45,023 nucleotides of DNA from Verrucomicrobia bacterium UBA3761 (GCA_002371135.1 DFGB01000038.1:22426-67448); one strand, 5' to 3'. Positions 8,433-17,311 are shown, counted from the stretch's first letter. Made by a program: numbers and translations. The notes: generated by a model not told the origin, from the sequence alone.

Positions 8433-9632
8433 ATGCCGAATGCTGAATCTGGCGTAATGCGGACGCGGGTGGCGCCGCACGTGGCAGAATTGCCGAAGAG
8501 CGGGATACGCAAGTTTTTCGATATCGTCGCACAATCGAAAGACATCGTCTCGCTTGGCGTCGGCGAGCCGGATTTCGACACGCCGTGGCATATTTCGCGC
8601 GCGGCGGTGACGTGTCTCGAAAACGGCGGCACGCACTACACCTCGAACCTCGGTACGCCGCAATTGCGCCAGGCGATCTGCCGCTATCTCGAGCGGCGCT
8701 TTGCCGCGCACTTCGACTGGTCGAAGGAAGTGCTCGTCACGGTAGGCGTTTCGGAGGCGATAGACCTTGCGATACGCGCGCTGTGCTCGCCGGGCGATGA
8801 AGTGCTCTACCACGAGCCGTGCTTTGTGAGCTACGCCGCGACGATGCGCCTCGCGCACGCGAAGCCCGTCGCCGTCGAGACACGCGTCGAGGACGACTTC
8901 CGCCTCACGGTCGACGCGCTTGAACGTGCCGTGACGCCGTGCACGAAGGCGCTTCTCTTGAACTTCCCGTGCAACCCTACGGGCGCCGTTCTCGATCGAG
9001 AAGATATGGCCGGCGTCCTCGCATTCTGCGAGCGCCACGACCTCATTCTCCTCGCCGACGAAGTCTACTCTGAACTCAACTACGACGCGACCGAGGCAGA
9101 CCCTGCCGCCATGCTTCCATCGTTCGCGGCGTTTCCCGAATACCGCGACAGGGTCGTTCTCCTCAACGGGTTTTCGAAGTCCTGGGCAATGACCGGCTAC
9201 CGCCTCGGTTATGCCTGCGGACCTGAGGACATCATCGACGCGATGATGAAAATCCACCAGTATGGCATCATGTCCGCTCCTACTCTCGCTCAGGCGGCCG
9301 GAGTGGAAGCGATGGACTTCGGCGACAAGGATGTCGACCGCATGCGGCGCGAATACCGCAAGCGCCGCGATTATCTCGTCAAGGCCTTGAACGAAATCGG
9401 CCTTGCGGTAAAATTGCCGAAGGGCGCGTTCTATCTTTTCCCCGATATCCGCTCGACGGGCCTCGCGAGCGAGGCGTTCGCAATGAAACTCCTTAAGGAG
9501 TTCGGCGTCGCATGCGTGCCTGGCCCTGCGTTCGGGCCATGCGGCGAGGGGTTCGTCCGCATGAGCTACGCCACGAGTCTCGAAAAAATAAAAACCGCCG
9601 TTGAAAGAATCTCCAAAATGCTCGGAGCGTGA
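8433..9632 (+). CDS. Class I/II pyridoxal-phosphate aminotransferase
   Basis: The 399-residue fold-type I aminotransferase belongs to the AspC/PatA-like group that moves amino groups between amino acids and 2-oxo acids. The PLP-binding Lys249 is in NGFSKSWAMTGYRLGY. Also present are SLGVGEPDFDTP at the N-terminus, NFPCNPTG, and ADEVYSEL with the Asp and Tyr that contact PLP; an Arg near the C-terminus (GFVRMSYA) binds the substrate carboxylate. The exact substrate (aspartate, alanine or aromatic) cannot be told. The ATG at 8433 follows GGAA; a second in-frame ATG lies at 8457. The 3' end overlaps recD2 by about 30 nt, which suggests coupled expression. Confidence 0.93.
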   Translation: MPNAESGVMRTRVAPHVAELPKSGIRKFFDIVAQSKDIVSLGVGEPDFDTPWHISRAAVTCLENGGTHYTSNLGTPQLRQAICRYLERRFAAHFDWSKEVLVTVGVSEAIDLAIRALCSPGDEVLYHEPCFVSYAATMRLAHAKPVAVETRVEDDFRLTVDALERAVTPCTKALLLNFPCNPTGAVLDREDMAGVLAFCERHDLILLADEVYSELNYDATEADPAAMLPSFAAFPEYRDRVVLLNGFSKSWAMTGYRLGYACGPEDIIDAMMKIHQYGIMSAPTLAQAAGVEAMDFGDKDVDRMRREYRKRRDYLVKALNEIGLAVKLPKGAFYLFPDIRSTGLASEAFAMKLLKEFGVACVPGPAFGPCGEGFVRMSYATSLEKIKTAVERISKMLGA

Positions 9633-11892
9633 ACTCATCTCTGGCGTGATCCGCTCGGTGGTGTTTCGCAACGAGGAGACGGGCTGGACTGTCCTCCGCG
9701 TCGAGTTGCCGTCGAAAATGCCGACCCGCAAGCCGGACGAGGCGCTTGTCGTGGGCAAGACCCAGGCTGTGTGGGAAGGGGAGGACATCCGGGCCGAGGG
9801 CAATTGGTTTACCGACAAGACGCACGGCCGCGAGTTCAAGGCCGAGACGATAACATGCCTCGCCCCGCGCACTCTGGAAGGCATCGAGCGCTATCTCGCC
9901 TCCGGGCTCATAAAAGGCGTGGGCGCGACCATCGCCCGCCGCATAGTCAAGACTTTCGGCGAGGACACGCTCAACGTCCTCAACCACCAGTCCGGCCGTC
10001 TGCGCGAAGTCCCCAAGCTCGGCAAGAAGAAGATCGAGCAGATCCGCGAAAGCTGGAACTCGAACGCCACCATGCGAGAGACGATGATTTTCGGCCAGAC
10101 GTATGGCATTTCCATCGCCCGCATGTCGAGAATCGTGCGCGAATACGGTCCCGACGCGGTCGCCATCATCAAGAGCAACCCATACCGTCTCATCCGCGAC
10201 ATCTGGGGCATAGGCTTTGCGACTGCGGACAAGATCGCGCTCTCTACCGGCATTGCCAAGGATTCGCCTCTTCGCGCACGCGCATCGATTTCGCATACTC
10301 TGGAACGCGAGGCCGACGACGGCGGGCACTGCTGGACTTACGAGAACGATCTCCTTCTCCACGCCCACGAGATTACCGGCATCGATGTCGAGATCCTCGC
10401 CGCCGCGCTCGAGTCTGAATTGAACGAAGAGAACATCGTCGCAGAAGGCGGCGCGAAAAACGAAGGTCCCGACGTCGTGAAAGAGGCGCCTGCCAATCCG
10501 GAGACAGGCGAGCTCGTCTATGAGAGGTTCGACCTCCACCGTTCCACGCCCGAACCTCGCCGCATCTATCTGCGCTCGCTCTGGTGGGCCGAGAAGCGCA
10601 CTGCCGATCGCGTCCGCAAGATTTTGCGTGCGCCCATTTCATACCGTCCCATCGCCGCCGACAAGGCGGTCGCGTGGTGGGAGAAGAAGGCCGGCTTCCA
10701 TCTCGCCTCGCGCCAGTCCGCCGCGCTCGAGCGCTGCCTCACGAGCAAGTTCTCGATCATCACCGGCGGACCGGGCGTCGGCAAAACCACCATAATACGA
10801 GCCCTCGTCGACATTTTCACGGCACGCGGCCTCGACGTCACCCTTGCCGCCCCCACTGGCCGCGCTGCAAAGCGCATGTCGGAGGCCGTCGGCGACGAAG
10901 CGAAAACCATCCACCGCCTCCTGAAGTGGAACCCGGTCACCAATCGCTTCACCTACAACAGCGACGAGCAGCTGGAAGGCGATGTTTTCATTTTCGACGA
11001 AACTTCGATGATCGACATCCGCCTCGCGTCCGACCTCTTCGCGGCCATTCCGGACACCGCCACCGTCGTCTGGGTCGGCGATACAGACCAGCTTCCGTCC
11101 GTCGGCCCGGGCAGCGTCTTGGGCGACTTCATCGCCTCCGGCGTCGTCACGTGCACGAAGCTCGACGAAATCTTCCGCCAGAAGGATGCCGGGCTCATCG
11201 TCCGCAACGCCCACCATGTCAACGCCGGCGAGCCGCTCGAGGTCTCCCGCGGCGACGATGCCGACTTCTATTTCGCGCGCATCCAGGATGCGCAAGAATG
11301 CCTGCGCCGGGCGATCGATTTCATGCAGACGCGCATTCCCAAGAAATTCGGTCTCGACCCGCTCAAAGATGTGCAAATCCTCGTGCCCATGCGCAAGAAC
11401 CTGCTCGGCACCGACAACATCAACTTCGAAGTCCAGCGCGCCATGAACCCGACCGGCCCGTCGATCGTGCGCGGCCCCGTCACATTCCGCACCGGCGACA
11501 GAGTGATGCAGCTCAGGAACAACTACGACAAGGATGTCTACAACGGCGACGTGGGCTTCATCACCGATGTGGACTCTGGCGCGCGCTCGATCAAGGTTTC
11601 GTTCGACGGCCGCGAGGTGCGCTATGATGCGGCCGACCTCGACGAGCTCGTCCTCGCTTATGCCACTACCATCCACAAGTCACAGGGGTCCGAGTACCCG
11701 GCCGTGATAGTCATCATGCATACGCAGCATTATGTGATGCTCCAGCGCAATCTCCTCTACACCGCCATCACGCGCGGCAAGCGGCTCGTTCTCCTGATGG
11801 GCGTCCCGTACGCCGTCGACCGCGCCATAGCCACAAACACCGTCCGCGAACGCCGCACCACCCTCGCCTCCCGTTTGAACCTCGCCGTCTAG
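9601..11892 (+). CDS. recD2: RecD2-type ATP-dependent DNA helicase
   Basis: About 763 residues of the RecD2 (YrrC) SF1B 5'-3' helicase, the kind that works without RecBC. Order: N-terminal OB-like domain (SGVIRSVVFRNEETGWTVLRV), helix-hairpin-helix repeats (near SGLIKGVGATIARRI and VPKLGKKKIEQI), Walker A GGPGVGKTT (about 390), Walker B FIFDETSMID (about 465), VGDTDQLPSVGPGSVLGD, and the C-terminal UvrD-like motifs ATTIHKSQGSEYP and LLYTAITRGKRLV. It is thought to act in DNA repair. The start is not certain: TTG at 9601 overlaps the aminotransferase gene, and GTG at 9646 is an alternative. Neither has a clear ribosome-binding site. The OB domain requires a start at or near one of these. Confidence 0.93.
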   Translation: MKESPKCSERELISGVIRSVVFRNEETGWTVLRVELPSKMPTRKPDEALVVGKTQAVWEGEDIRAEGNWFTDKTHGREFKAETITCLAPRTLEGIERYLASGLIKGVGATIARRIVKTFGEDTLNVLNHQSGRLREVPKLGKKKIEQIRESWNSNATMRETMIFGQTYGISIARMSRIVREYGPDAVAIIKSNPYRLIRDIWGIGFATADKIALSTGIAKDSPLRARASISHTLEREADDGGHCWTYENDLLLHAHEITGIDVEILAAALESELNEENIVAEGGAKNEGPDVVKEAPANPETGELVYERFDLHRSTPEPRRIYLRSLWWAEKRTADRVRKILRAPISYRPIAADKAVAWWEKKAGFHLASRQSAALERCLTSKFSIITGGPGVGKTTIIRALVDIFTARGLDVTLAAPTGRAAKRMSEAVGDEAKTIHRLLKWNPVTNRFTYNSDEQLEGDVFIFDETSMIDIRLASDLFAAIPDTATVVWVGDTDQLPSVGPGSVLGDFIASGVVTCTKLDEIFRQKDAGLIVRNAHHVNAGEPLEVSRGDDADFYFARIQDAQECLRRAIDFMQTRIPKKFGLDPLKDVQILVPMRKNLLGTDNINFEVQRAMNPTGPSIVRGPVTFRTGDRVMQLRNNYDKDVYNGDVGFITDVDSGARSIKVSFDGREVRYDAADLDELVLAYATTIHKSQGSEYPAVIVIMHTQHYVMLQRNLLYTAITRGKRLVLLMGVPYAVDRAIATNTVRERRTTLASRLNLAV

Positions 11893-11903
11893 CGAATTTT
11901 GCC

Positions 11904-12668
11904 ATGGAAGAAGAAAATCTCAAGTTGATTGAATCGACGCTCGATGAAGTCCTGCCAAGGGCGGACGAGCGGCCAAACATCCTTTACGAAGCGATGCGCT
12001 ATGCAGTCGGGACCGGCGGCAAGCGCATACGTCCGCTCATATGCTTCGCCGCGGCCGAGGCGGTAGGCGGCAAGTGCGAGGACGCGCGCTATCCGGCCGC
12101 TGCAATCGAACTCCTGCACAATTATACGCTTGTCCACGACGACCTTCCCGCGATGGACAACGATACCGAACGCCGCGGACAGCCTTCGGTCTGGGCGAAA
12201 TACGGCGAAGCGAACGCCATCCTCGCCGCGGACGCTCTTCTTTCGCTTTCCTGCCGCGTCCTCGCATATGCGCCGCGCAACATCCGCCAGCTTGTCGAGA
12301 CCCTTGGCGAGAAGGGCGTGGGCGTCGTTGCAGGGCAAGTCGAAGACATTGCCGCGACTGGCGACATCGCCTTTATCTACGAGCACAAGACGGCCGACCT
12401 CTTCATGGCCGCGGCCGTCATGGGCGGCTGGGCCGGCGGCGGCTCTGTCGACGAAATCGAGGCGCTGCGGGAGTTCGCTCTGAACCTCGGCCTCGCGTTC
12501 CAGTATCAGGACGACCTCCTTGACGACGACTCGCCCTGGCCTCGCGCCGAGACCGAGCGCCGCGCCGCGGAATCCACCGCTGTCGCGCTCAAGGCCCTGG
12601 AGCGCATCTCCGGCGATACCTCGCGCCTCCGCCGTATCGCCATGCGCCTCCTCGGCCGCAAGATCTAA
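11904..12668 (+). CDS. ispA: Short-chain polyprenyl diphosphate synthase (truncated form)
   Basis: The 254-residue trans-prenyltransferase should condense IPP with allylic diphosphates to make farnesyl or geranylgeranyl diphosphate for undecaprenyl and quinone synthesis. GGKRIRPL binds IPP. The first Asp-rich motif is HDDLPAMDND (about residues 78-87) in the bacterial FPP synthase style. The second is QYQDDLLDDD. The protein is about 40 residues shorter than the usual 290-300, and the loss is just after the second motif. The GK.xGSD..KxTYP-type segment expected there, which helps hold the diphosphate, is missing and replaced by an Arg/Ala-rich stretch. Activity may be altered. It begins 11 nt after recD2, in the same direction. 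Confidence 0.88.
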   Translation: MEEENLKLIESTLDEVLPRADERPNILYEAMRYAVGTGGKRIRPLICFAAAEAVGGKCEDARYPAAAIELLHNYTLVHDDLPAMDNDTERRGQPSVWAKYGEANAILAADALLSLSCRVLAYAPRNIRQLVETLGEKGVGVVAGQVEDIAATGDIAFIYEHKTADLFMAAAVMGGWAGGGSVDEIEALREFALNLGLAFQYQDDLLDDDSPWPRAETERRAAESTAVALKALERISGDTSRLRRIAMRLLGRKI

Positions 12669-12699
12669 AGCCGCTTTTCAACTCGCGAAGGAAACAAAC

Positions 12700-13389
12700 A
12701 TGAAAAATGGAAAAATTTTTGCGATGTTCTTCAATGCGAGTCCGCGTAAAGGCTGGAACACGCACAAGATGCTTGTCGCAGCCAAGGCGGGAGCGGAGGA
12801 AGCAGGGGCCGTCGCGGAACTTGTCGACCTGTACGACATCAAGTTCCCGGGGTGCAAGAGTTGCTTTGCATGCAAGCTCAAGAACGCGAGGACTGACGGC
12901 GTGTGCGCCATCAGGGATGATTTGCGCCCGGTTCTAGAGCGTGCGCGCCAGGCGGATGCCATCGTACTCGGCTCGCCGGTCTATTTCAGTTATCCCACCG
13001 GCGTATACCGCGCTTTCCTGGAGAGGCTCGCATTCCCTGTCTACAGCTACCACTATGAAGACGGCAAGCCGCTCGTCTGCCGCGACAAGGTGATTGAAAC
13101 GGCCAATATTTTCACTATGAACTGTCCTGTGGACATGATGGAGAAAATAGGCTACCCGACGCTCCTCGAGTCGAACACGCAGACTCTTGCCACTGTATTC
13201 GGCGCGGCGGAAACGCTCTACTCGTGCAACACGTACCAGTTCGCCGACTACTCGCGCTACGACATGACGCTTTTCAATGAAGAGGACAAGCGCATCCACC
13301 GTGATGAGCAATTCCCGAAAGATCTCGACAACGCCCGTTCACTCGGCAAGCGACTCGTCGAGCGCGCGTCTTCGCACATCGCACCTTGA
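12700..13389 (+). CDS. Flavodoxin-type NAD(P)H/iron-sulfur flavoprotein
   Basis: The 229-residue protein belongs to the flavodoxin-like FMN reductase family. NASPRKGWNTHKM (residues 12-24) is the FMN phosphate loop, and LGSPVYFSYPTGVYRAFLERL is the second FMN-contacting segment. Cys52, Cys55, Cys58 and Cys69 form a C-x2-C-x2-C-x10-C cluster, resembling the iron-sulfur flavoproteins of anaerobes, so an FeS cluster beside FMN is likely but unproven. The frame is open upstream into the prenyl synthase gene, but the ATG at 12700 has a good ribosome-binding site (GAAGGAAA). It is probably an electron-transfer or oxidative-stress reductase. Partner unknown. Confidence 0.88.
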   Translation: MKNGKIFAMFFNASPRKGWNTHKMLVAAKAGAEEAGAVAELVDLYDIKFPGCKSCFACKLKNARTDGVCAIRDDLRPVLERARQADAIVLGSPVYFSYPTGVYRAFLERLAFPVYSYHYEDGKPLVCRDKVIETANIFTMNCPVDMMEKIGYPTLLESNTQTLATVFGAAETLYSCNTYQFADYSRYDMTLFNEEDKRIHRDEQFPKDLDNARSLGKRLVERASSHIAP

Positions 13390-13451
13390 AGAATGTGGAA
13401 ATGTTGAAATGTTGCCAACGCCAATTCTCGTCTTCCCTGTTCCCTCGTCCC

Positions 13452-13545
13452 TTTTTAACACAGAGACGCAGAGTTTCACAGAGGTGTTTGAAAGAATCGA
13501 AAATTCCCTGTGTATTTCCGTTTCTCCGTGCCTCTGTGTTCAAAA
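13452..13545. repeat. Palindromic CACAGAG repeat
   Basis: The left arm TTTTTAACACAGAG (from 13452) pairs with CTCTGTGTTCAAAAG (ending near 13545), with a partly complementary interior. The element fills most of the gap between the flavodoxin and acetyltransferase genes. It is a diverged relative of the longer palindrome at 15784-15888, which uses the same AACACAGAGGCAC core. Confidence 0.65.
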
Positions 13546-13595
13546 GATAGGATTGACGGGAGACATGGCAAATCTGCAAAACGAGGGGGCTTGAG

Positions 13596-14171
13596 ATGAC
13601 TGTCGAAGAATTCAGAGATGCAATGGCCGGGGTCGGATACATACCCGGCGGCAGCGAACTTCATCGCGCATTCCATGCATTCTCGCAAGAGGCGTTGAAG
13701 ATCACGGCGGAACTGAACGGGCCGTATCACACTCCAAGCGAGGTGCGTGCGCTCATGGCGGAGTTGACGGCGAGCGAAATCGACGAATCGTTCACGCTGT
13801 TTCCGCCGTTCCACACCGACTGCGGCAAGAATACGAAAATAGGCAGACGCGTGTTTATCAATTCAGGATGCCAGTTTCAGGATCAAGGCGGGCTGACAAT
13901 CGGCGACGATGTGCTCATAGGTCCGCAAACGATTGTCGCGACTCTCAACCACGACCCAGTCCCTGAAAAACGCGGCGGAATGTTCGCAAAGCCTGTCGTC
14001 ATCGGCGACAAGGTGTGGATTGGCGCACGCGTGACGATCTGCCCCGGAGTGACAATCGGGGAAGGCGCGATTGTCGGCGCGGGCGCGGTTGTGACGAAGG
14101 ATGTGCCGCCGCGCACCGTCGTCGCCGGCGTCCCGGCCAAGGTGATAAAGAGAATCACCGCCGCGCAATAG
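13596..14171 (+). CDS. Left-handed beta-helix O-acetyltransferase (maa-like)
   Basis: The 191-residue protein resembles maltose/galactoside O-acetyltransferases. It has an N-terminal helical cap, then hexapeptide repeats (IGRRVFINSG, IGDDVLIGPQ, IGDKVWIGARVTICPGVTIGEGAIVGAGAVVTKDV) and the closing PAKVIKRI. The catalytic His is in LNHDPVPEKR (about residue 119). These enzymes move acetyl groups from acetyl-CoA to sugar hydroxyls and act as trimers. The acceptor sugar is unknown. The start follows a palindromic repeat. The next gene, the antiporter, faces it. Confidence 0.92.
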   Translation: MTVEEFRDAMAGVGYIPGGSELHRAFHAFSQEALKITAELNGPYHTPSEVRALMAELTASEIDESFTLFPPFHTDCGKNTKIGRRVFINSGCQFQDQGGLTIGDDVLIGPQTIVATLNHDPVPEKRGGMFAKPVVIGDKVWIGARVTICPGVTIGEGAIVGAGAVVTKDVPPRTVVAGVPAKVIKRITAAQ

Positions 14172-14172
14172 A

Positions 14173-14200
14173 ATTTTCGCGCGGCGTCCCGGCGCAAAAT
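14173..14200. terminator. Possible hairpin between convergent genes
   Basis: ATTTTCGCGC (14173-14182) can pair with GCGCAAAAT (14192-14200) with one bulge, directly after the acetyltransferase stop. There is no strong T-run on either strand, so terminator function is only suggested by position between convergent genes. Confidence 0.3.
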
Positions 14201-14277
14201 CTCCCGGGCCTCTGCGGCTCTGCGCGAGGACTATATCGCATGCCATCGTGCCGGAAGCGCAAATCCTTGCGACGGAT

Positions 14278-15648
14278 TCATGGCGAACAAAGCGGAATCG
14301 GCGCTTTGGCGCGGCGTCCGGAGAGGGCTATCGAAGCAATGACGGAGATGGCGAGGAGAGGTTGGTAGTAAAGGTTCTTGAGGAGCGCAAGGGAGTCGAT
14401 GGACATGTCGAGCCCTTTCGCCACGCCCATTGCGATAAGAATCTGTGCGCCGTATGGAATCAGGCCCTGCACGACGCACGAGGCGGTGTCGAGGATTGAC
14501 GCTATTCGCACGTGGTCTGCGCCGAACTTGTCCGCGCACTCTTTCGCGATGGGGCCGGCGATGACGATCGCAACTGTATTGTTGGCCGTGAAGCAGTTGA
14601 CGGCGGCGATGAGGAGGAAGATGCCGGCCTCGCACGTGCGCCGCCCTCGAATCACTTTTGCAATCCCGTCTGTCAGCCAGAGGATGCCGCCGTTCGCCTG
14701 CACGGATTTGAATAGGCCTCCGGCGAGAAGCGCGACGATGAGGGTCTCGCCCATGCCCAGCGTTCCCTTGCCCAGGAGATCCATTATGCCGGCGTTTTCC
14801 GCCGTCCCGAAGAACGCGAATCGCCCGAGGGTGGCACCGATTGCGGCCGAGAGCACCGTGCCGGAGAAGAGCAGCGCCATGACATTGAAGCCGCAAAGTG
14901 CGAGGACAAGCACGAAAACATACGGCACGACAAGCACGATATGCTGCCACGTTACGGCGGGGGCGTCGACTGCGCCGGCGGCCGAGCCGGAAATTGCGTA
15001 GAGAAAGAGCGCGACCAGGGCGGCGGGCGCGGCGATGAGGCCGTTGGCCAGAAACTTGTCCTTCATCTTCACCCCCTGCGTGCGGCTCGCCGCAATGGTG
15101 GTGTCGGAAATCATCGAGAGGTTGTCGCCGAACATGGAGCCGCCGACCACCGCGCCCGTCAGGAGGGCGGGGTTGAGTTGAAGGGGTTCGGCAAAGCCGA
15201 GCGCGATTGGCGCGACTGCGGCGATTGTGCCGCACGAAGTCCCGATTGCGAGGGAGATTAGGCAGGATACCAGAAAAACGCCGGCGACCATCAGTTTCGC
15301 AGGCACCAGCGACTGCGCGATGGCGACTGCGGCATCGACGGCGCCTGAGCCTTTCGCAATCGTCGCGAATGCGCCGGCCAGTATGAAGATGAGGCACATG
15401 ATCATTATGTTCGGCTCGCCCATTCCCCTTGCGTATGTTTCGACTTTCTCGTCAAGTCCTCGCCTCCCGATGAGAAGCGAGACGGCCGACGCCACGAGAA
15501 ACGCGACAGGCATCGAAACTTTGTACCACGGCATCTCTAATCCGAGGTGGCTGGCGTAAAGGGAGAGCCCAACGTAGAATGCGGCGAACACCGCGAACGG
15601 AACAAGCGCGAGACTGCTCGGATGCATCGATTTGTTTTTATCTTCCAT
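14278..15648 (-). CDS. NhaC-family Na+/H+ antiporter
   Basis: The 456-residue polytopic inner-membrane protein has about 10-12 hydrophobic segments along its length. AIGTSCGTIAAVAPIALG and GGSMFGDNLSMISDTTIAA are characteristic of the NhaC/arginine-ornithine antiporter-like superfamily. The Asp in the latter is a likely ion-binding residue. Its probable role is sodium export or pH homeostasis in exchange for protons. An amino-acid or organic-acid antiporter of the same superfamily is also possible. On this strand TTGACA (15740-15745) upstream could be a -35 box, but the matching -10 is weak. The gene is single and flanked by repeat-rich non-coding DNA on its 5' side. Confidence 0.88.
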   Translation of the reverse strand: MEDKNKSMHPSSLALVPFAVFAAFYVGLSLYASHLGLEMPWYKVSMPVAFLVASAVSLLIGRRGLDEKVETYARGMGEPNIMIMCLIFILAGAFATIAKGSGAVDAAVAIAQSLVPAKLMVAGVFLVSCLISLAIGTSCGTIAAVAPIALGFAEPLQLNPALLTGAVVGGSMFGDNLSMISDTTIAASRTQGVKMKDKFLANGLIAAPAALVALFLYAISGSAAGAVDAPAVTWQHIVLVVPYVFVLVLALCGFNVMALLFSGTVLSAAIGATLGRFAFFGTAENAGIMDLLGKGTLGMGETLIVALLAGGLFKSVQANGGILWLTDGIAKVIRGRRTCEAGIFLLIAAVNCFTANNTVAIVIAGPIAKECADKFGADHVRIASILDTASCVVQGLIPYGAQILIAMGVAKGLDMSIDSLALLKNLYYQPLLAISVIASIALSGRRAKAPIPLCSP

Positions 15649-15783
15649 GGTATTGGCTGTCTTTCATTTTCTGTTTTGCGCCAGCTATCGCGTCAACGAC
15701 TGGACGACGCACGAATATCATCTCATAATCCGGCCTTTTTGTCAATATGGCACGAAGGTAGATGATTTTCCGATTTTTAGATT

Positions 15784-15888
15784 CACTGCCATGCAGTGGT
15801 TTTTAACACAGAGGCACTCAAGATACAGAGTTTTCCGGGAGGGCCGTGTCTCTGTGCCTCTGTGTTAAAAAACCATTGCATGGCAGTG
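15784..15888. repeat. Long near-perfect palindrome (34-35 bp arms)
   Basis: The left arm (15784-15817), CACTGCCATGCAGTGG then TTTTTAACACAGAGGCAC, is the reverse complement of the right arm (15854-15888) apart from one mismatch and one extra A. The loop is 36 nt and contains CACAGAG-like remnants. It lies in the spacer upstream of the antiporter gene. As RNA it would be a strong hairpin on either strand. Confidence 0.85.
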
Positions 15889-15922
15889 TTTTAGATTTGC
15901 GTCCTGGTCTTCTTTTTTTTTT

Positions 15923-16070
15923 ATTGTGGTGGACATGAATAAGGCCTGTATTTGTCGCAGAGACTTGAGAGACTCTGAGAACGTAGAGTTTATCAGGACT
16001 TTTCACACTCTCAAGTCTCTCAAGTCTCTGCGATAAAAATACTGACAAAAACTCTGGCCGGCACAATAAC
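15923..16070. repeat. Palindromic MITE-like element, copy A
   Basis: This 148-bp element begins ATTGTGGTGGAC and ends GGCCGGCACAATAAC. The outer bases form a short terminal inverted repeat (TTATTGTG / CACAATAA). The interior is a long stem, CGCAGAGACTTGAGAGACT against AGTCTCTCAAGTCTCTGCG. A second copy in the same orientation lies at 19017-19163. There is no coding capacity. It ends about 60 nt before the prophage remnant. The region 15649-15783 between the antiporter and the repeats holds no recognisable gene. Confidence 0.85.
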
Positions 16071-16130
16071 GCGGAAACTAACGAGAGTCTCGGAGCAAAT
16101 CGTAAAGTTGGGTGCACCGAAGCGCGTCTC

Positions 16131-17210
16131 ATGCTTGCGACGGGCGGGACGCTCGGCAGCATGGCCGAGTCGGGCGCGGGGACGCTCGCCGGAAATGCGC
16201 AGGCGGACGTCTGGGACCAGATAGTAAGCCGGGACGCGGGGATAATCGCGCAGGCGGTCGGGAGGGCGCTTTTGAAGCCGTTTCTCGCGGCGGTGTTCCC
16301 TGGGCGGCCGGTTGCGGTGGATTTCGGCTTCGACCTGACAAAGACGCCGACGCCGAAGGAGGTCTTCGAGACGGCGGCCGCCGCAAAGGCCGCGGGCTAT
16401 CTCGTAGATCAGGCGACGCTGGAAGAAAAAACGGGCTGGAAGCTCGAAAAAGCCCCCGAAGCCCCCTTGCCGGGGGGTGGAATCGCCCTGAACAGCCGCC
16501 AAGACCCCAAGACCCCCTTGCAAATCAATGCAAACCCCTTGCAAATCGCTCCGGGCGTTTTGGACGGGCAAGGAGAAGGGGAAGTCAAGGAAGCGCTTGT
16601 AGGGGCCTTAGAGCGCGTACTTCTGAAAAGCCTGGCCGAGGGGGCGGCAGACGCGGTGAAGAACGTTCGCGACGCCAACGGCATGGAGCATGACGCAGAG
16701 GGCAAATTCGGCAAGGGCGGAGGCTCGTCAAGAGAGCCGGAGACAAAGCCGCAACACGATCGCTACGGCATCAACGATATAGACCGGCTCGCGGCGGAGC
16801 CAACGAAGAACGCCGAACGGGCGAAGGCGGCTCTTGACGAGATCGTGCGCAAGCGCGGCGGTTTTGTCGACCAGGCGGCCTATCGCCCGGAATGTGGCTG
16901 GATTCGATTAGACTGGGGCGATGCCGGGGACCCGAAGAAGAACTACGCCGGCGGGCACGGGCTCTCGCACATACTCGCCAAGCACCCAGAGGCAGCTAAA
17001 AACCTGCCCGACATCCTTGCCAAGGGCGACATCTACAAGCATGAAGAGCCAGGGAAGCTGTATGTGCTTTACGGCAAGTCTTTTGCCGTCATCGGATCGC
17101 TCAAGAAAGGCGGGAAGAAAACGATCACCGAGTTCAACTCAAGCCACGACCCCAGGCGGATCGAGGCAATAAAGAATCTCCCCCGCGCAAAGAAGGCAGG
17201 GGAGAACTGA
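16131..17210 (+). CDS. Prophage remnant: Mu gp29-like portal C-terminus fused to PBECR-like nuclease domain
   Basis: This 359-residue frame begins inside a phage protein. Residues 1-105 (ATGGTLGSMAESGAGTLAG, DAGIIAQAVGRALLKPF, GYLVDQATLEEKTGWKL) match the C-terminal part of Mu gp29-type portal proteins (DUF935); the N-terminal part is missing. A linker follows with GMEHDAEGKFGKGGGS (about 184-199). Residues 220-345, with GGHGLSHILAKHP (about 274-286) and a beta-rich tail, look like the phage Barnase-EndoU-ColicinE5/D-RelE-like (PBECR) nucleases often attached to Mu-like head proteins, where they are thought to act as toxins delivered with the phage. The frame is open upstream of the ATG without a better start. 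It may be a relic or a kept toxin gene. The nuclease call is from motif memory only. Confidence 0.6.
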   Translation: MLATGGTLGSMAESGAGTLAGNAQADVWDQIVSRDAGIIAQAVGRALLKPFLAAVFPGRPVAVDFGFDLTKTPTPKEVFETAAAAKAAGYLVDQATLEEKTGWKLEKAPEAPLPGGGIALNSRQDPKTPLQINANPLQIAPGVLDGQGEGEVKEALVGALERVLLKSLAEGAADAVKNVRDANGMEHDAEGKFGKGGGSSREPETKPQHDRYGINDIDRLAAEPTKNAERAKAALDEIVRKRGGFVDQAAYRPECGWIRLDWGDAGDPKKNYAGGHGLSHILAKHPEAAKNLPDILAKGDIYKHEEPGKLYVLYGKSFAVIGSLKKGGKKTITEFNSSHDPRRIEAIKNLPRAKKAGEN

Positions 17211-17311
17211 AAGGCGGGTGACATGCGGTACTTTGCTACTTCCCGTTTGCATGCCTACGGCAGCGGAGATCAGTTGGCTACTTCCGCCGCTGTTGCGAGC
17301 CAGTGGCGCAT

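Noticed and set aside
12520..12699. Upstream extension of the flavodoxin-type protein
   Set aside because: It would overlap the prenyl synthase gene in another frame; the ATG at 12700 has a good ribosome-binding site and begins the fold.
15649..16130. tRNA or other structured RNA gene in the repeat-rich spacer
   Set aside because: The hairpins are long palindromes without a cloverleaf, anticodon arm or CCA end.
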